From assembly GCA_012520515.1 (NCBI GenBank), contig JAAYOD010000033.1, positions 1-44,550 on the forward strand: a stretch of DNA of 44,550 nt, given 5' to 3'. A program made the position numbers and the translations under genes. Shown here in pieces: positions 1-7,427 of this stretch (the first letter of the stretch is position 1; each line of letters begins with the position of its first letter). This stretch comes from Clostridiales bacterium. GTDB taxonomy: Bacteria > Bacillota > Clostridia > Christensenellales > DTU072. The notes beneath the pieces were generated by a model that saw nothing but the letters and a program-made list of their open reading frames with translations, searched no databases and was not told where the DNA came from.

Positions 1-260
1 TACAATAATTTTACATGATGATGCTTTTCTTATATCTTTAGCTGCCTTACTGTCTTTACATTAAAAATGTATACGGAAAATAGTACTGCGTCCCACTCTT
101 TGCATAATATCTCATTACGCAAGGTGTCATAATCTTCATTTACGCTATGGTATTTTTCCACAATCTCAATGCCTTTTTGCTGCAAAAATTCTGCCAAAAA
201 CCAACCGGACGGCATAGTATGGATAAATTTAGAGCTAAGTCCAAAAAATAAAATTTTCAT
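1..260 (-). pseudogene. B12-binding radical SAM protein, N-terminal part, frameshifted
   Basis: The gene starts at 260 and reads leftwards. Its first 76 residues (MKILFFGLSSKFIHT at the start, then AVLFSVYIFNVKT) look like the cobalamin-binding N-terminus of the B12-binding radical SAM family with a DUF4080-type tail, which normally opens MKILL.G.NSKYIH and continues into a GGPEVSY motif. The frame stops at 30-32. In the next frame the sequence continues as DIRKASSCKIIV up to the window edge, which is what the family shows before GGPEVSY. One extra A in the A-run of the coding strand (plus-strand T-run at about 37-39) would rejoin the two frames. It is therefore either a recent frameshift or a sequencing error in a homopolymer. 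The radical SAM CxxxCxxC motif lies outside the window. Family assignment is by recall of N-terminal motifs. Confidence 0.6.
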
Positions 261-337
261 GTAAAATATTTTCTTCTTTTTAGAATTTCTTTATGTAATT
301 ATGCCTTTATTATAGCATTTTGTCAAGGTTTGCAAGT

Positions 338-375
338 TATGCAAATATAATATACATATTGACTTTATTTGCATA
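338..375. promoter_or_regulatory. 10-bp inverted repeat upstream of ferredoxin gene
   Basis: TATGCAAATA at 338-347 is matched exactly by TATTTGCATA at 366-375, with 18 bases between. A -35-like TTGACT (359-364) lies between the arms and a -10-like TATCAT lies at 381-386 with a 16-base spacer. This promoter would start RNA almost at the ribosome site of the ferredoxin gene (about 391-399), so it is uncertain. The repeat could be an operator for this gene, or for the divergent radical SAM gene. Confidence 0.35.
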
Positions 376-404
376 TTTGGTATCATAAAAAAGAGGTGGA
401 TTTT

Positions 405-776
405 ATGGCTTACATAATAGATAAAGAAAAATGCGTCAACTGCGGATACTGTGAGTTTGTGTGTCCCTTTTCTGCTATATCGGCTCTAGACGACTATTAC
501 ACAATAGATGAAAACAAGTGCGTTAATTGCGCACAATGCTTTGACGCTTGCATAAATTGCGCAATTTCCCCAGGCATAGGTGTAAAGCGCATTCAAAAGG
601 TGGAAATTATCTCAGAAAACTGCATAGGGTGTTCTCTTTGCAAAAGGTTTTGTCCAGCAAACGCAGTAGAGGGCGTTATAAAACAGCCTTTTACCATAAT
701 TCAAGAAAAATGCATTAAATGCGGTGTTTGCTTTAGCAAATGCAAAAAAGATGCCGTTTTAGTTGTTTACAGGTAA
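405..776 (+). CDS. Ferredoxin-type protein with four [4Fe-4S] motifs
   Basis: A 123-residue soluble electron carrier. Four cysteine clusters are visible: CVNCGYCEFVCP, CVNCAQCFDAC, CIGCSLCKRFCP and CIKCGVCFSKC. Each pair of motifs can hold two [4Fe-4S] clusters, so four clusters are predicted. The second half, with CIGC..C...CP..A..G and a following EKCIKCG, resembles the ferredoxin tail of NuoF/HydB flavoprotein subunits of clostridial hydrogenases and NADH dehydrogenases, but no flavoprotein part is present. The ATG at 405 is preferred over an upstream in-frame ATG at 369 because AGAGGTGG lies just before it. The last 18 bases overlap the end of the convergent glutaredoxin-like gene. Its redox partner is unknown. 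Confidence 0.85.
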   Translation: MAYIIDKEKCVNCGYCEFVCPFSAISALDDYYTIDENKCVNCAQCFDACINCAISPGIGVKRIQKVEIISENCIGCSLCKRFCPANAVEGVIKQPFTIIQEKCIKCGVCFSKCKKDAVLVVYR

Positions 777-1043
777 TATTGCCATTAAATAATTATCAAA
801 AACCTTTATTATATCCTCTTTTTTAACAGTGCCTTCATGCAATTTTTTGTTGCCTACAAAAAAAGTCGGCACTAAGTGATAATCATATGAGTTGGCAATC
901 TCAGGCTGCTCACTTTCTTCAATTTTTTCTATCTCTATATTAGCGTACTTTGGATTTTCATTTTTTATCATATCAATTAGCATTTGCGCTTTTTTGCAGT
1001 GCGGACAAAGACGCAAGTAAAAGAATTTTAATTTATTTTCCAT
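759..1043 (-). CDS. Glutaredoxin/thioredoxin-like thiol oxidoreductase
   Basis: A 94-residue single-domain protein with the thioredoxin fold. The redox motif LCPHCKK (cysteines near residues 13 and 16) follows the first beta strand, and the cis-proline motif LVPTFFVG lies near residue 58. Both are expected for a dithiol reductase of the glutaredoxin or small-thioredoxin type. AAGGAG is placed six bases before the ATG. The 3' end overlaps the convergent ferredoxin gene by 18 bases. Its upstream region shares two sequence blocks with the upstream region of the double-rubredoxin gene (see 1096-1136), which suggests common control with the oxidative-stress proteins. The natural substrate cannot be told from sequence. 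Confidence 0.8.
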   Translation of the reverse strand: MENKLKFFYLRLCPHCKKAQMLIDMIKNENPKYANIEIEKIEESEQPEIANSYDYHLVPTFFVGNKKLHEGTVKKEDIIKVFDNYLMAILPVNN

Positions 1044-1095
1044 TTGTTTCTCCTTGTTTTTCTATTAGGTAGTTTGATACATTTTTTATTATTTA

Positions 1096-1136
1096 CTACT
1101 TTAATGCTAGCATATTTGACTTTCTTTTACTAGCTT
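1096..1136 (-). promoter_or_regulatory. Shared upstream element, copy 1 (glutaredoxin-like gene)
   Basis: The 20-mer at 1096-1115 matches the 20-mer at 3580-3599 at 18 of 20 bases, and the 10-mer TTACTAGCTT at 1127-1136 recurs exactly at 3601-3610. In both places the blocks have the same order and lie upstream of a minus-strand redox gene. This copy contains the perfect palindrome ATGCTAGCAT. A promoter with a conserved operator is likely. The exact -35 and -10 are not clear. Confidence 0.4.
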
Positions 1137-1207
1137 GTAAAGCAATGTAAAAAGGTAAAATTTTTGTAAAGGACACATTTTTTACTTGTTACCCATATTA
1201 TAGCTTG

Positions 1208-1711
1208 ATGAAATTAACAACGCTTTCTTATAACCGTCAAGATGCGCTTTCTTACGCTAGGCGCTGGGCGCTTAAACGCAATCCTTTTTACTATAATTAT
1301 GACAACTTAGGCGGCGACTGCACCAATTTTGCATCACAATGCTTGTTTTCTGGCTGCAAGGTAATGAATTATACGCCCACTTTGGGATGGTACTACATAA
1401 ATGGAAACAATAAATCTCCGTCATGGACTGGCGTACCATACTTTTACAACTTTTTAGTAAACAACAAAAAAGAAGGGCCTTTTGGCTTAGAATGTCCCAT
1501 AGACGATATAATGATAGGCGACTTTATACAGCTAGGGGCCGATAAAAACTTTTATCATACCTTGTTTGTAGTAGATATAGATGGCGCGCCAAACCCTAAT
1601 AACATATACATAGCTACACATACGCTGGATAGTTATAACAGGCCGCTATCTTCATACTTTTATACAAATATAAGATATATTCATATAGCTGGGGTGAGAA
1701 AGTGGTTATAA
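1208..1711 (+). CDS. Amidase-domain (Amidase_6-like) protein
   Basis: A 167-residue protein with the layout of the putative amidase domain PF12671. The N-terminal YNRQDALSYARRWAL helix is followed by GGDCTNFASQC, carrying the presumed catalytic cysteine near residue 38, and a later YHTLFVVD supplies the presumed histidine. The family is NlpC/P60-like and is usually linked to cell-wall or spore peptide hydrolysis. I see no signal peptide or membrane segment, so it may act inside the cell or be released at lysis, for example during sporulation. The start is uncertain: TTG (1205) and ATG (1208) are adjacent, neither has a good ribosome site, and the frame is closed further upstream at 1148. A strong terminator follows at 1790. 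Confidence 0.75.
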   Translation: MKLTTLSYNRQDALSYARRWALKRNPFYYNYDNLGGDCTNFASQCLFSGCKVMNYTPTLGWYYINGNNKSPSWTGVPYFYNFLVNNKKEGPFGLECPIDDIMIGDFIQLGADKNFYHTLFVVDIDGAPNPNNIYIATHTLDSYNRPLSSYFYTNIRYIHIAGVRKWL

Positions 1712-1789
1712 TATTGCTTGTTTTAATACGCTTTATCTATGGCAAAATTCGTAAATATTTGCTGTTAGATAAAAGCAATTAATTAAAGT

Positions 1790-1822
1790 AAAACAGCAGA
1801 CTTTTTTAGCCTGCTGTTTTTT
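1790..1822 (+). terminator. Intrinsic terminator after amidase gene
   Basis: AAAACAGCAG at 1790-1799 pairs with CTGCTGTTTT at 1811-1820 around an 11-base loop, followed by a run of six T (1817-1822). In the opposite direction the stem ends with only four T, so it may also weakly stop the converging rubrerythrin operon. Confidence 0.8.
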
Positions 1823-1843
1823 AGGTTTTAGAAAAATTTAATT

Positions 1844-2377
1844 TTAGTAATTTTCTGCTCTTACTTCAAAGAAGCTTTGCGGATGAGCGCAAACAGGGCA
1901 GATTTCTAGCGCATCTTTGCCCATTACTAAGTGACCGCAGTTACGGCATTCCCAAACTGTTTCTTCTGGTTTGGAGAATACTTCTTTGGTCTCCACATTT
2001 TTAAGTAAATCTCTATATCTTTTTTCGTGAGATTTTTCTATCTTAGCTACGCCTCTAAATTTTGCGGCTAATTCTGGGAAACCTTCTTCTTCAGCATCTT
2101 TAGCAAATTGAGCATACATTTCTGTCCACTCATAGTTTTCGCCTTGAGCTGCGCTAACTAGGTTTTGAGCAGTGTTGCCAATGCCTTCTAGCTCTTTAAA
2201 CCAAAGTTTTGCGTGCTCTTTTTCGTTTTCAGCAGTTTTTAAGAAAATTTCAGCAATTTGCTCATATCCTTCTTTCTTTGCAACGCTTGCAAAATATGTG
2301 TACTTGTTTCTTGCTTCGCTTTCTCCTGCAAAAGCAGTCATTAAATTCTTTTCTGTTTTAGTTCCGGTGTACTTCAT
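1844..2377 (-). CDS. rbr: Rubrerythrin (internal start)
   Basis: A 177-residue peroxidase that reduces hydrogen peroxide in anaerobes. The di-iron four-helix bundle is seen in GESEARNKY and [10 protein letters not shown], and in [15 protein letters not shown] and [10 protein letters not shown], which supply the ExxH and Glu ligands. The C-terminus is a rubredoxin domain with CRNCG and CPVCAHP. The internal ATG at 2377 has a near-perfect ribosome site (AAAGGAGATGAT) and gives a protein of normal rubrerythrin length. It lies in frame with the upstream ferredoxin module, so both a short and a fused product are possible. Electrons would come from the rubredoxin or ferredoxin encoded just upstream. 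Confidence 0.88.
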   Translation of the reverse strand: MKYTGTKTEKNLMTAFAGESEARNKYTYFASVAKKEGYEQIAEIFLKTAENEKEHAKLWFKELEGIGNTAQNLVSAAQGENYEWTEMYAQFAKDAEEEGFPELAAKFRGVAKIEKSHEKRYRDLLKNVETKEVFSKPEETVWECRNCGHLVMGKDALEICPVCAHPQSFFEVRAENY

Positions 2378-2881
2378 TTTATCATCTCCTTTTATTTTGA
2401 ATTTTTTTAATAATTGTTGCGCCGTTTCCCTTGGGAAATCAGTGTCTTTTTCATTTATTAACATTTCTTCCAGCATTGCTATGCTATTGTCGCTTTGGGG
2501 CAACATAAATCCAGCTTCTCTTATAATATCTTCTGCTTGCATTTGGCAGGAAATAGCTATTGCTTTTGCAAAGTCTTTACCTAGCTTGTCGCTGCACTCA
2601 TTTTCAATGTTTTTAGCAATTAGCTTTTGCTCAGATTTGCTTTTAAGCAGTGCATTTAGAGAAGTTACTACATCGTCAGCTTTATCTCTTTGCTTAGGCA
2701 TTTCCTTTGGCACTAAAGAAATAGCGCCCGACGGGCAGGCGTCAACGCAAGCGCCGCAACCTATACAGTCATTCCAGTTTATTTGGCCTGTTTCTGTGTC
2801 AGTGGCGTGCGTGGGACAGACATATAGACAGAGGCAATCTTTTGTGCATAATCTTAAATTTCTTACCGCATAATTACTCAT
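1844..2881 (-). CDS. Ferredoxin-rubrerythrin fused reading frame
   Basis: One open frame of 345 codons joins two modules. Residues 1-168 form a ferredoxin-type protein with a non-standard first motif (C12-x3-C16-x-C18-x3-C22-P) and a canonical second motif (C39-x2-C42-x2-C45-x3-C49-P), then a helical tail. I recall similar stand-alone proteins beside rubrerythrin in gut clostridia. Residues 169-345 form a complete rubrerythrin. There is no stop between them, but AAAGGAG lies directly before the internal ATG at residue 169, so rubrerythrin is probably also made alone (separate entry). The full-length product would wire a ferredoxin directly to a peroxidase. The gene starts 4 bases after the double-rubredoxin gene and is surely co-transcribed with it. 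A missed stop due to sequence error is the main alternative. Confidence 0.75.
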   Translation of the reverse strand: MSNYAVRNLRLCTKDCLCLYVCPTHATDTETGQINWNDCIGCGACVDACPSGAISLVPKEMPKQRDKADDVVTSLNALLKSKSEQKLIAKNIENECSDKLGKDFAKAIAISCQMQAEDIIREAGFMLPQSDNSIAMLEEMLINEKDTDFPRETAQQLLKKFKIKGDDKMKYTGTKTEKNLMTAFAGESEARNKYTYFASVAKKEGYEQIAEIFLKTAENEKEHAKLWFKELEGIGNTAQNLVSAAQGENYEWTEMYAQFAKDAEEEGFPELAAKFRGVAKIEKSHEKRYRDLLKNVETKEVFSKPEETVWECRNCGHLVMGKDALEICPVCAHPQSFFEVRAENY

Positions 2882-2885
2882 AATC

Positions 2886-3542
2886 TTACATACCCCCTAC
2901 CTTGTGAATTTTTAGCTCAGGCACCTTGCAGATGGGGCAAATTTGGGGACACTCTTTGCCAACATAAATAAATCCGCAAATTTCACATACATAAATGTTG
3001 TTGTCTTGCAAAAACTTAGTGCCTTCCTTTTGATATCTTAAAATTAGCGTTTTGACTATCTTGGACACTTTTTCTGACCAACTAAGCGCTCTTAGCGCCC
3101 CTCTGTCATTGTCGACTTTTGCCGCTAAAACACTTTGGGAAAAGCCATTTTCTATGTCACTATTTAGCCGTTTAAGTAGTGCATTGTAGTCATTTTCTTG
3201 CATGGTTTCACTGTTTTTATCGTAAAACTTTGCAAGTTCTTGAAACAGCTCAGCTTCTTTTGCCATATATTGCTTTTCGCAACCTTTAGCAAGATTGGCA
3301 AGCAAAATGCTTAATTCAGCATTGGTAAACTTGGTATCTTCTTTTTGTGTAACTTTAGTAGCTTTTGCCTTAGGTTTTGCCACACTAACTACATCTGTTT
3401 CAGACTCTTGCTCTTTTACAAACTCTTGCTTTATAGCTCCGCAAACGGGGCATCTCCAGCTGTCTGGCAAGTCAAAAAGCTTAGTCTTTTCTTTCTCTTC
3501 GTTATACATGTAATTACATATAGAACAAATGTATCGCGCCAT
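2886..3542 (-). CDS. Double-rubredoxin protein with central helical domain
   Basis: A 218-residue protein with a rubredoxin-like Fe(Cys)4 site at each end. The N-terminal site is [10 protein letters not shown] followed by WRCPVCGA (residues about 6-35), and the C-terminal site is [11 protein letters not shown] followed by CPICKVPE (about 185-212). Between them, after a Lys/Ala-rich linker near residues 50-65, lies a helical segment of roughly 120 residues without the ExxH pair of a rubrerythrin di-iron centre. It is best read as an electron carrier feeding the rubrerythrin encoded 4 bases downstream. The ribosome site is AAGGGAGAT. I do not recognise the exact family of the central domain. 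Confidence 0.72.
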   Translation of the reverse strand: MARYICSICNYMYNEEKEKTKLFDLPDSWRCPVCGAIKQEFVKEQESETDVVSVAKPKAKATKVTQKEDTKFTNAELSILLANLAKGCEKQYMAKEAELFQELAKFYDKNSETMQENDYNALLKRLNSDIENGFSQSVLAAKVDNDRGALRALSWSEKVSKIVKTLILRYQKEGTKFLQDNNIYVCEICGFIYVGKECPQICPICKVPELKIHKVGGM

Positions 3543-3579
3543 AAATTATCTCCCTTTTTACTAAATTGGCAATAAATAC

Positions 3580-3610
3580 CTACTATAATGGTAGCATATA
3601 TTACTAGCTT
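3580..3610 (-). promoter_or_regulatory. Shared upstream element, copy 2 (rubredoxin-rubrerythrin operon)
   Basis: This is the second copy of the element described at 1096-1136: an 18/20 match to the 20-mer and an exact copy of TTACTAGCTT one base away. In transcript orientation a TTTACA (rc of 3611-3616) stands 18 bases before TGCTACCAT, which resembles an extended -10. It lies about 40 bases before the start codon. Confidence 0.4.
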
Positions 3611-3627
3611 TTGTAAACAAATAATAT

Positions 3628-3657
3628 AAAAAAACGCTTACTTTTGCTTTTTTTTTA
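3628..3657 (-). terminator. Possible terminator after EamA gene
   Basis: In transcript orientation an A-run and GC pair with GC and a run of seven T around an 8-base loop, with one bulged base. The stem is weak but ends in a good T-run just after the EamA stop codon. Confidence 0.35.
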
Positions 3658-3658
3658 C

Positions 3659-4552
3659 CTAAATGGATTCTGCTATGCCCATAAGCGCTATGCCTACAAA
3701 GACAATGCCGATTATGACATATTGCAAGGGCTTTAGCTTTTCTTTTAGGAAAATGCGGGAAAAAATTACGGAAAAGATGCTGTATACTGCTACAAGGGGC
3801 GCAGTGACTACTGCGTTTGATGACATTGCATACACATAAAAAAATTGTCCTGCAGTCTCCAAAATAGCCGCAATGCCTTTATCTTTTTCCTTGAACACAT
3901 TAAAGGGCACTTTCTTTATTTTAAGGTATATAAATAGCACAGCTGCAACAATAAAGAAAGTATATTCATACGCAATAAGCGCCGCATCTTCACTAATTAG
4001 CTTCATTTCGTCTAGGTAAATTGCATCAGCAAATGTGCCAAGCCCGTCTATAAAGCAATACAAAATAGGAATGAAAATAGCCAGAAAACTTATAGTGTAT
4101 TTCTTATCTGCTCCACCTATCTTTAGGTCTACTTTGCCTTTGTCTAGGATAGCAATTACAATTACTCCTAGCGTAATTAGCACAATTCCTATTATTTCTA
4201 AGGTGGAAACTGAACTTCTAAAAAATATAACTAAAAGAATTGTTACCACCACGCCAGATGCGTTCTGCACAGGTGACGCTATGGAAAGATTGAGATACCT
4301 AAGTCCAACATAGCCAATTATCATAGAGAGAATATATAAGCCTGATACTGGCAAGTATCTTACCATATCCCATGCGCTAATGCTAAGACCGTTTGCAAAT
4401 AGGTATATAGTAGCGTGTATACCCATAGCTAGCCCTACCATAATAGCAATTTTTACATGGCTATATTTATCTTTACTGTCTGTGCCTTTTTTATAAAATA
4501 AGTCAGCGCCGCCCCAAGCAAGGCTAGTTACAAGCGCATAAACAAACCACAT
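3659..4552 (-). CDS. EamA-family (DMT) transporter
   Basis: A 297-residue integral membrane protein with about ten hydrophobic segments arranged as two EamA repeats. The first begins FVYALVTSLAWGGADLFYKKG and the second begins after the polar loop near residues 145-150. The C-terminal half has the family pattern of APLVAVYSIFSVIFSRIFLKEKL followed by a last helix. Drug/metabolite transporters of this type export or import small molecules, and the substrate is not predictable. It follows aroQ by 71 bases in the same direction with no clear terminator between, so it may be the last gene of the shikimate operon and might export an aromatic compound. That link is only positional. AAAAGG lies 14 bases before the ATG, a weak ribosome site. 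Confidence 0.85.
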   Translation of the reverse strand: MWFVYALVTSLAWGGADLFYKKGTDSKDKYSHVKIAIMVGLAMGIHATIYLFANGLSISAWDMVRYLPVSGLYILSMIIGYVGLRYLNLSIASPVQNASGVVVTILLVIFFRSSVSTLEIIGIVLITLGVIVIAILDKGKVDLKIGGADKKYTISFLAIFIPILYCFIDGLGTFADAIYLDEMKLISEDAALIAYEYTFFIVAAVLFIYLKIKKVPFNVFKEKDKGIAAILETAGQFFYVYAMSSNAVVTAPLVAVYSIFSVIFSRIFLKEKLKPLQYVIIGIVFVGIALMGIAESI

Positions 4553-4623
4553 TAATTATTTGTTTTCCTTTTGTTAAAATCGCCTTTTATAATATCATAA
4601 TTTTTGCGATATGTATAATGTTT

Positions 4624-5049
4624 TTAAGAATTTGTAAAATATAAAAGAGCTTCTTTGTATCCAGAAAAGCCTTTGCCGCAAATTGTTTTTTTTGCAATAT
4701 AGCTAATATAACTATGTTTTCTAAACTCTTCACGGCTGCTTATATCGGTAAGATGTACTTCTACTGTGGGAATATCAACTGCTTTTAGTGCATCTAAAAT
4801 GGCAATGCTTGTGTGCGTGTAAGCGCCTGCGTTTATAATTATGCCGTCATATTTAGAGTAGGCGCTTTGAATTTTTGTCACGATTTCCCCTTCAAAATTT
4901 GACTGACATAAAGTGACCTCTATGCCAAGCGCTTTTGCTTCTTTTTTTATATACTCTTCTAAGTCCTTATATGTTTTATCGCCGTAAAGGCTTTTTTCTC
5001 TTATGCCAAGCATATTAAGGTTTGCGCCGTTAACAACTAATATTTTCAT
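4624..5049 (-). CDS. aroQ: Type II 3-dehydroquinate dehydratase
   Basis: A 141-residue enzyme converting 3-dehydroquinate to 3-dehydroshikimate, the third shikimate step. Type II hallmarks are present: the N-terminal VVNGANLNMLGIRE with the flexible-lid arginine, the lid tyrosine in SLYG, QSNFEGEIV, INAGAYTHTSIAI with the asparagine and histidine of the active site, and VEVHLTDISSREEFR. The length is normal for the dodecameric family. It overlaps the 3' end of the aroE-aroK fusion gene by 20 bases, which implies translational coupling. Confidence 0.96.
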   Translation of the reverse strand: MKILVVNGANLNMLGIREKSLYGDKTYKDLEEYIKKEAKALGIEVTLCQSNFEGEIVTKIQSAYSKYDGIIINAGAYTHTSIAILDALKAVDIPTVEVHLTDISSREEFRKHSYISYIAKKTICGKGFSGYKEALLYFTNS

Positions 5050-6271
5050 AAATTTTCTCCATTATAGTTTTTAGTGTATCAGCTATTGCGCCGTCGTTAT
5101 TTACAATTATATCAGCAAACTGATTATAAAAAGGCAGTCTTTTTTGATACAGTTTTTTTATTGTTTTAGCTGCGTTTTTTGCAAGAAGCGGCCTGCCTTT
5201 TGTTTCTGTCTTGGCTAAATCTCTTTTAACAAAGATAATAATGCCATTTTGTTTTAGATTTTCATATGCCAAATGCCCTTCTACTGCGCCGCCGCCTGTG
5301 GCTATTACTTGACTATGCTCTTTTCCAAAGCGACTTATTATCCCTCTTTCCATTTGCCTAAAATACAGCTCGCCGTCCTTTTCAAAGATTTCACTTATGC
5401 TTTTTCCAGCTAATTTTTCTATTTGTCTATCAGTATCTACAAATTTTTTATTAAGCAGTTTTGCAAGCTGACAAGCTAAAGTTGTTTTTCCGCTTGACGG
5501 CATACCGATAAGGACTATGTTAATAATATCAAGGTAAAGCTTTTTATAAATCTTTTCTATTTCTAAATCTGGCGCGCTTTGCCCTAAAAAGATATCTTTT
5601 GCCGCCTTTGCTTGAGCTACTAGCATTTTAAGACCTGACGCATACTTTATACCTAGCTTTTTTGCGTCAAAAATAAGCGGTGTCATAATGGGGTTATAGA
5701 TAGCGTCAAAAACGCTCTCTAGGTGTGTAAAATTTAATATGTCAACTTGCTTTTGACCATTATTTGGATACATTCCAACAGGAGTTGTGTTTATAATAAC
5801 TTGTCCGTTATAATGCTCATGCAAATTATTGTAATTTACTTTACTCTCTCTTCCCACTATAACAATTTCTTTAGCTAGGTTTAATTTTGCTAAAGCTTTT
5901 GCTGTTTTTGCCGTACCGCCGCTACCTAAAATGATTACCTTTTTGCCTTTTAAGCTAATGTTATTTGACTTTAGCGCATAATCCATACCATATATGTCTG
6001 TGTTATAGCCATAGCTTTTGCCATCTATGTACTTTACTGTATTTACTGCGTCAATCTCTTTAGCTAAGTCATCTACATAGTCAAGGCAGCCTATTATTTT
6101 ATTCTTATAAGGAATAGTTACATTAAAGCCATTATACTTTTTTGCTTTTACAAACTCTTTTAACTCATCTTCTTTAACTTCCACAAGGTCATAGTTGTAG
6201 CCAAACTCTTTATGAATTTGACAAGAATAACTATGCGTTAATTTTTTGCCTATAAGACAATATTTTTTCAT
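5030..6271 (-). CDS. aroE-aroK: Shikimate dehydrogenase-shikimate kinase fusion
   Basis: A 413-residue bifunctional enzyme for two consecutive steps. Residues 1 to about 245 are shikimate dehydrogenase: THSYSCQIH near the start, catalytic lysine in NVTIPYKNKI, aspartate in YNTDIYGM, and the NADP-binding loop GSGGTAKTA. Residues from about 248 are shikimate kinase: Walker A GMPSSGKTT near residue 256, the shikimate-binding DTDRQIE, GGGAVE, and RPLL of the lid. Both halves keep their key residues. Fused aroE/aroK proteins are known but are the minority arrangement. The start ATG overlaps the pheA stop by one base (TAATG). Confidence 0.93.
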   Translation of the reverse strand: MKKYCLIGKKLTHSYSCQIHKEFGYNYDLVEVKEDELKEFVKAKKYNGFNVTIPYKNKIIGCLDYVDDLAKEIDAVNTVKYIDGKSYGYNTDIYGMDYALKSNNISLKGKKVIILGSGGTAKTAKALAKLNLAKEIVIVGRESKVNYNNLHEHYNGQVIINTTPVGMYPNNGQKQVDILNFTHLESVFDAIYNPIMTPLIFDAKKLGIKYASGLKMLVAQAKAAKDIFLGQSAPDLEIEKIYKKLYLDIINIVLIGMPSSGKTTLACQLAKLLNKKFVDTDRQIEKLAGKSISEIFEKDGELYFRQMERGIISRFGKEHSQVIATGGGAVEGHLAYENLKQNGIIIFVKRDLAKTETKGRPLLAKNAAKTIKKLYQKRLPFYNQFADIIVNNDGAIADTLKTIMEKIYENISC

Positions 6272-7413
6272 TAGATTACCTCGTTGTAGCTCCCTAAGAA
6301 TATAAATTTTTCTGAACCATTGTCAAGCTCTGCTAAAAGGTGTTGTACTTCTTTTTTTTCAATATCTGCTTCAAAGTCTAGGTAAAATATAAATTCAAAG
6401 TCGGTATTTGGCATAGGTATTGATTCTAGCTTAGTTAGGCTAAGCCCTAGCACTGTAAACTTGGAAAGCACTTTATTTAGGCTGCCTGTTTGGTGCGGCA
6501 AACTTATCATCATGCTGATTTTGTTTGCATTTCTAAATATCTTTAGCTCCTTTGCAATGCAAATAAAACGGGTGTAATTGTTATCATTATCTTGAATACC
6601 GTTTTCTAGTACAGATAGTCCATAAAGCTCGGCGCACTGCCTAGATGATATTGCAGCTATATCATTTCTGCCGCTCTCTGAAACAATTTTTGCAGCGATT
6701 GCTGTGTTGTCGCAATAGGTAATTGTGACATCGCCTAGCTCTTTTATAAACTCGCTGCACTGATTTATGCCTTGTTCGTGGGAAACGATTTCTTTAATGT
6801 CACTTATCTTATCGCCTTTTTTTGCTAATAAACTATGCCGTATAGGCATTTTTATGCTTTTTACAATATAAAAATTGTGCTTTTTCATAAGCTCATATAC
6901 AGCTTTTACAGAACCTACTGAACTATTTTCAATAGGCAGTATGCCATAGTCACAAAGTCCTTTTTGCACTGCATTAAATACCCCTTCAAAATTCTTTAGG
7001 TATGTTATGTCGGAAAGGGTAAAAAGCCTTTCTGCCGCAAGCTGAGAATATGCGCCTTGCACGCCTTGACAAGCAACGGTTGCGTACTCAGGAAAACTTT
7101 GACGCTCCTCGTTTAGCACTTTTGCTATCCTTTCTCCTATGTTAGATGGCAAATAAGCGAACCTTGACTGATATGCTTTGCTAGTGTCAAAAATGGTAGA
7201 GTAAAGCATTTTTGTAAATACTCTAATCTCTGGATTTACTGCTTTAGTGACGCGGTTTATTACTTCTTTTTCACGGCTTATATCAAGCACATTATCGCTG
7301 CTTTTGGCTTTTTCAATGCCAATTTTTTTGACAAGAGCCATTCTTTCATCGTAAAGGTTGGCTATTTTGTCATCTAGCTTATCTATTTCCGCTCTTAAAT
7401 CTTTTATATCCAT
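6271..7413 (-). CDS. pheA: Chorismate mutase-prephenate dehydratase (P-protein)
   Basis: A 380-residue bifunctional enzyme leading from chorismate to phenylpyruvate. The chorismate mutase helix bundle fills roughly residues 1-85 (starting MDIKDLRAEIDKLDDKI). The prephenate dehydratase domain follows, with GVQGAYSQLAAE, LPIENSSVGSV, and the region around DNTAIAAKIV. The C-terminal ACT domain (HQTGSLNKVLSKF, then LESIPMP) should sense phenylalanine. The usual ESRP motif reads ESIP here, so feedback strength is uncertain. The ATG at 7413 is preferred over the longer frame beginning at 7500 because AAAGGAG lies before it and the extra 29 residues fall inside aroC. Confidence 0.94.
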   Translation of the reverse strand: MDIKDLRAEIDKLDDKIANLYDERMALVKKIGIEKAKSSDNVLDISREKEVINRVTKAVNPEIRVFTKMLYSTIFDTSKAYQSRFAYLPSNIGERIAKVLNEERQSFPEYATVACQGVQGAYSQLAAERLFTLSDITYLKNFEGVFNAVQKGLCDYGILPIENSSVGSVKAVYELMKKHNFYIVKSIKMPIRHSLLAKKGDKISDIKEIVSHEQGINQCSEFIKELGDVTITYCDNTAIAAKIVSESGRNDIAAISSRQCAELYGLSVLENGIQDNDNNYTRFICIAKELKIFRNANKISMMISLPHQTGSLNKVLSKFTVLGLSLTKLESIPMPNTDFEFIFYLDFEADIEKKEVQHLLAELDNGSEKFIFLGSYNEVI

Positions 7414-7427
7414 AAATATATCTCCTT

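Noticed and set aside
2172..2873. 233-codon plus-strand frame opposite the ferredoxin-rubrerythrin gene.
   Set aside because: Ser/Ala/Phe-rich shadow of clear minus-strand domains, with no ribosome site.
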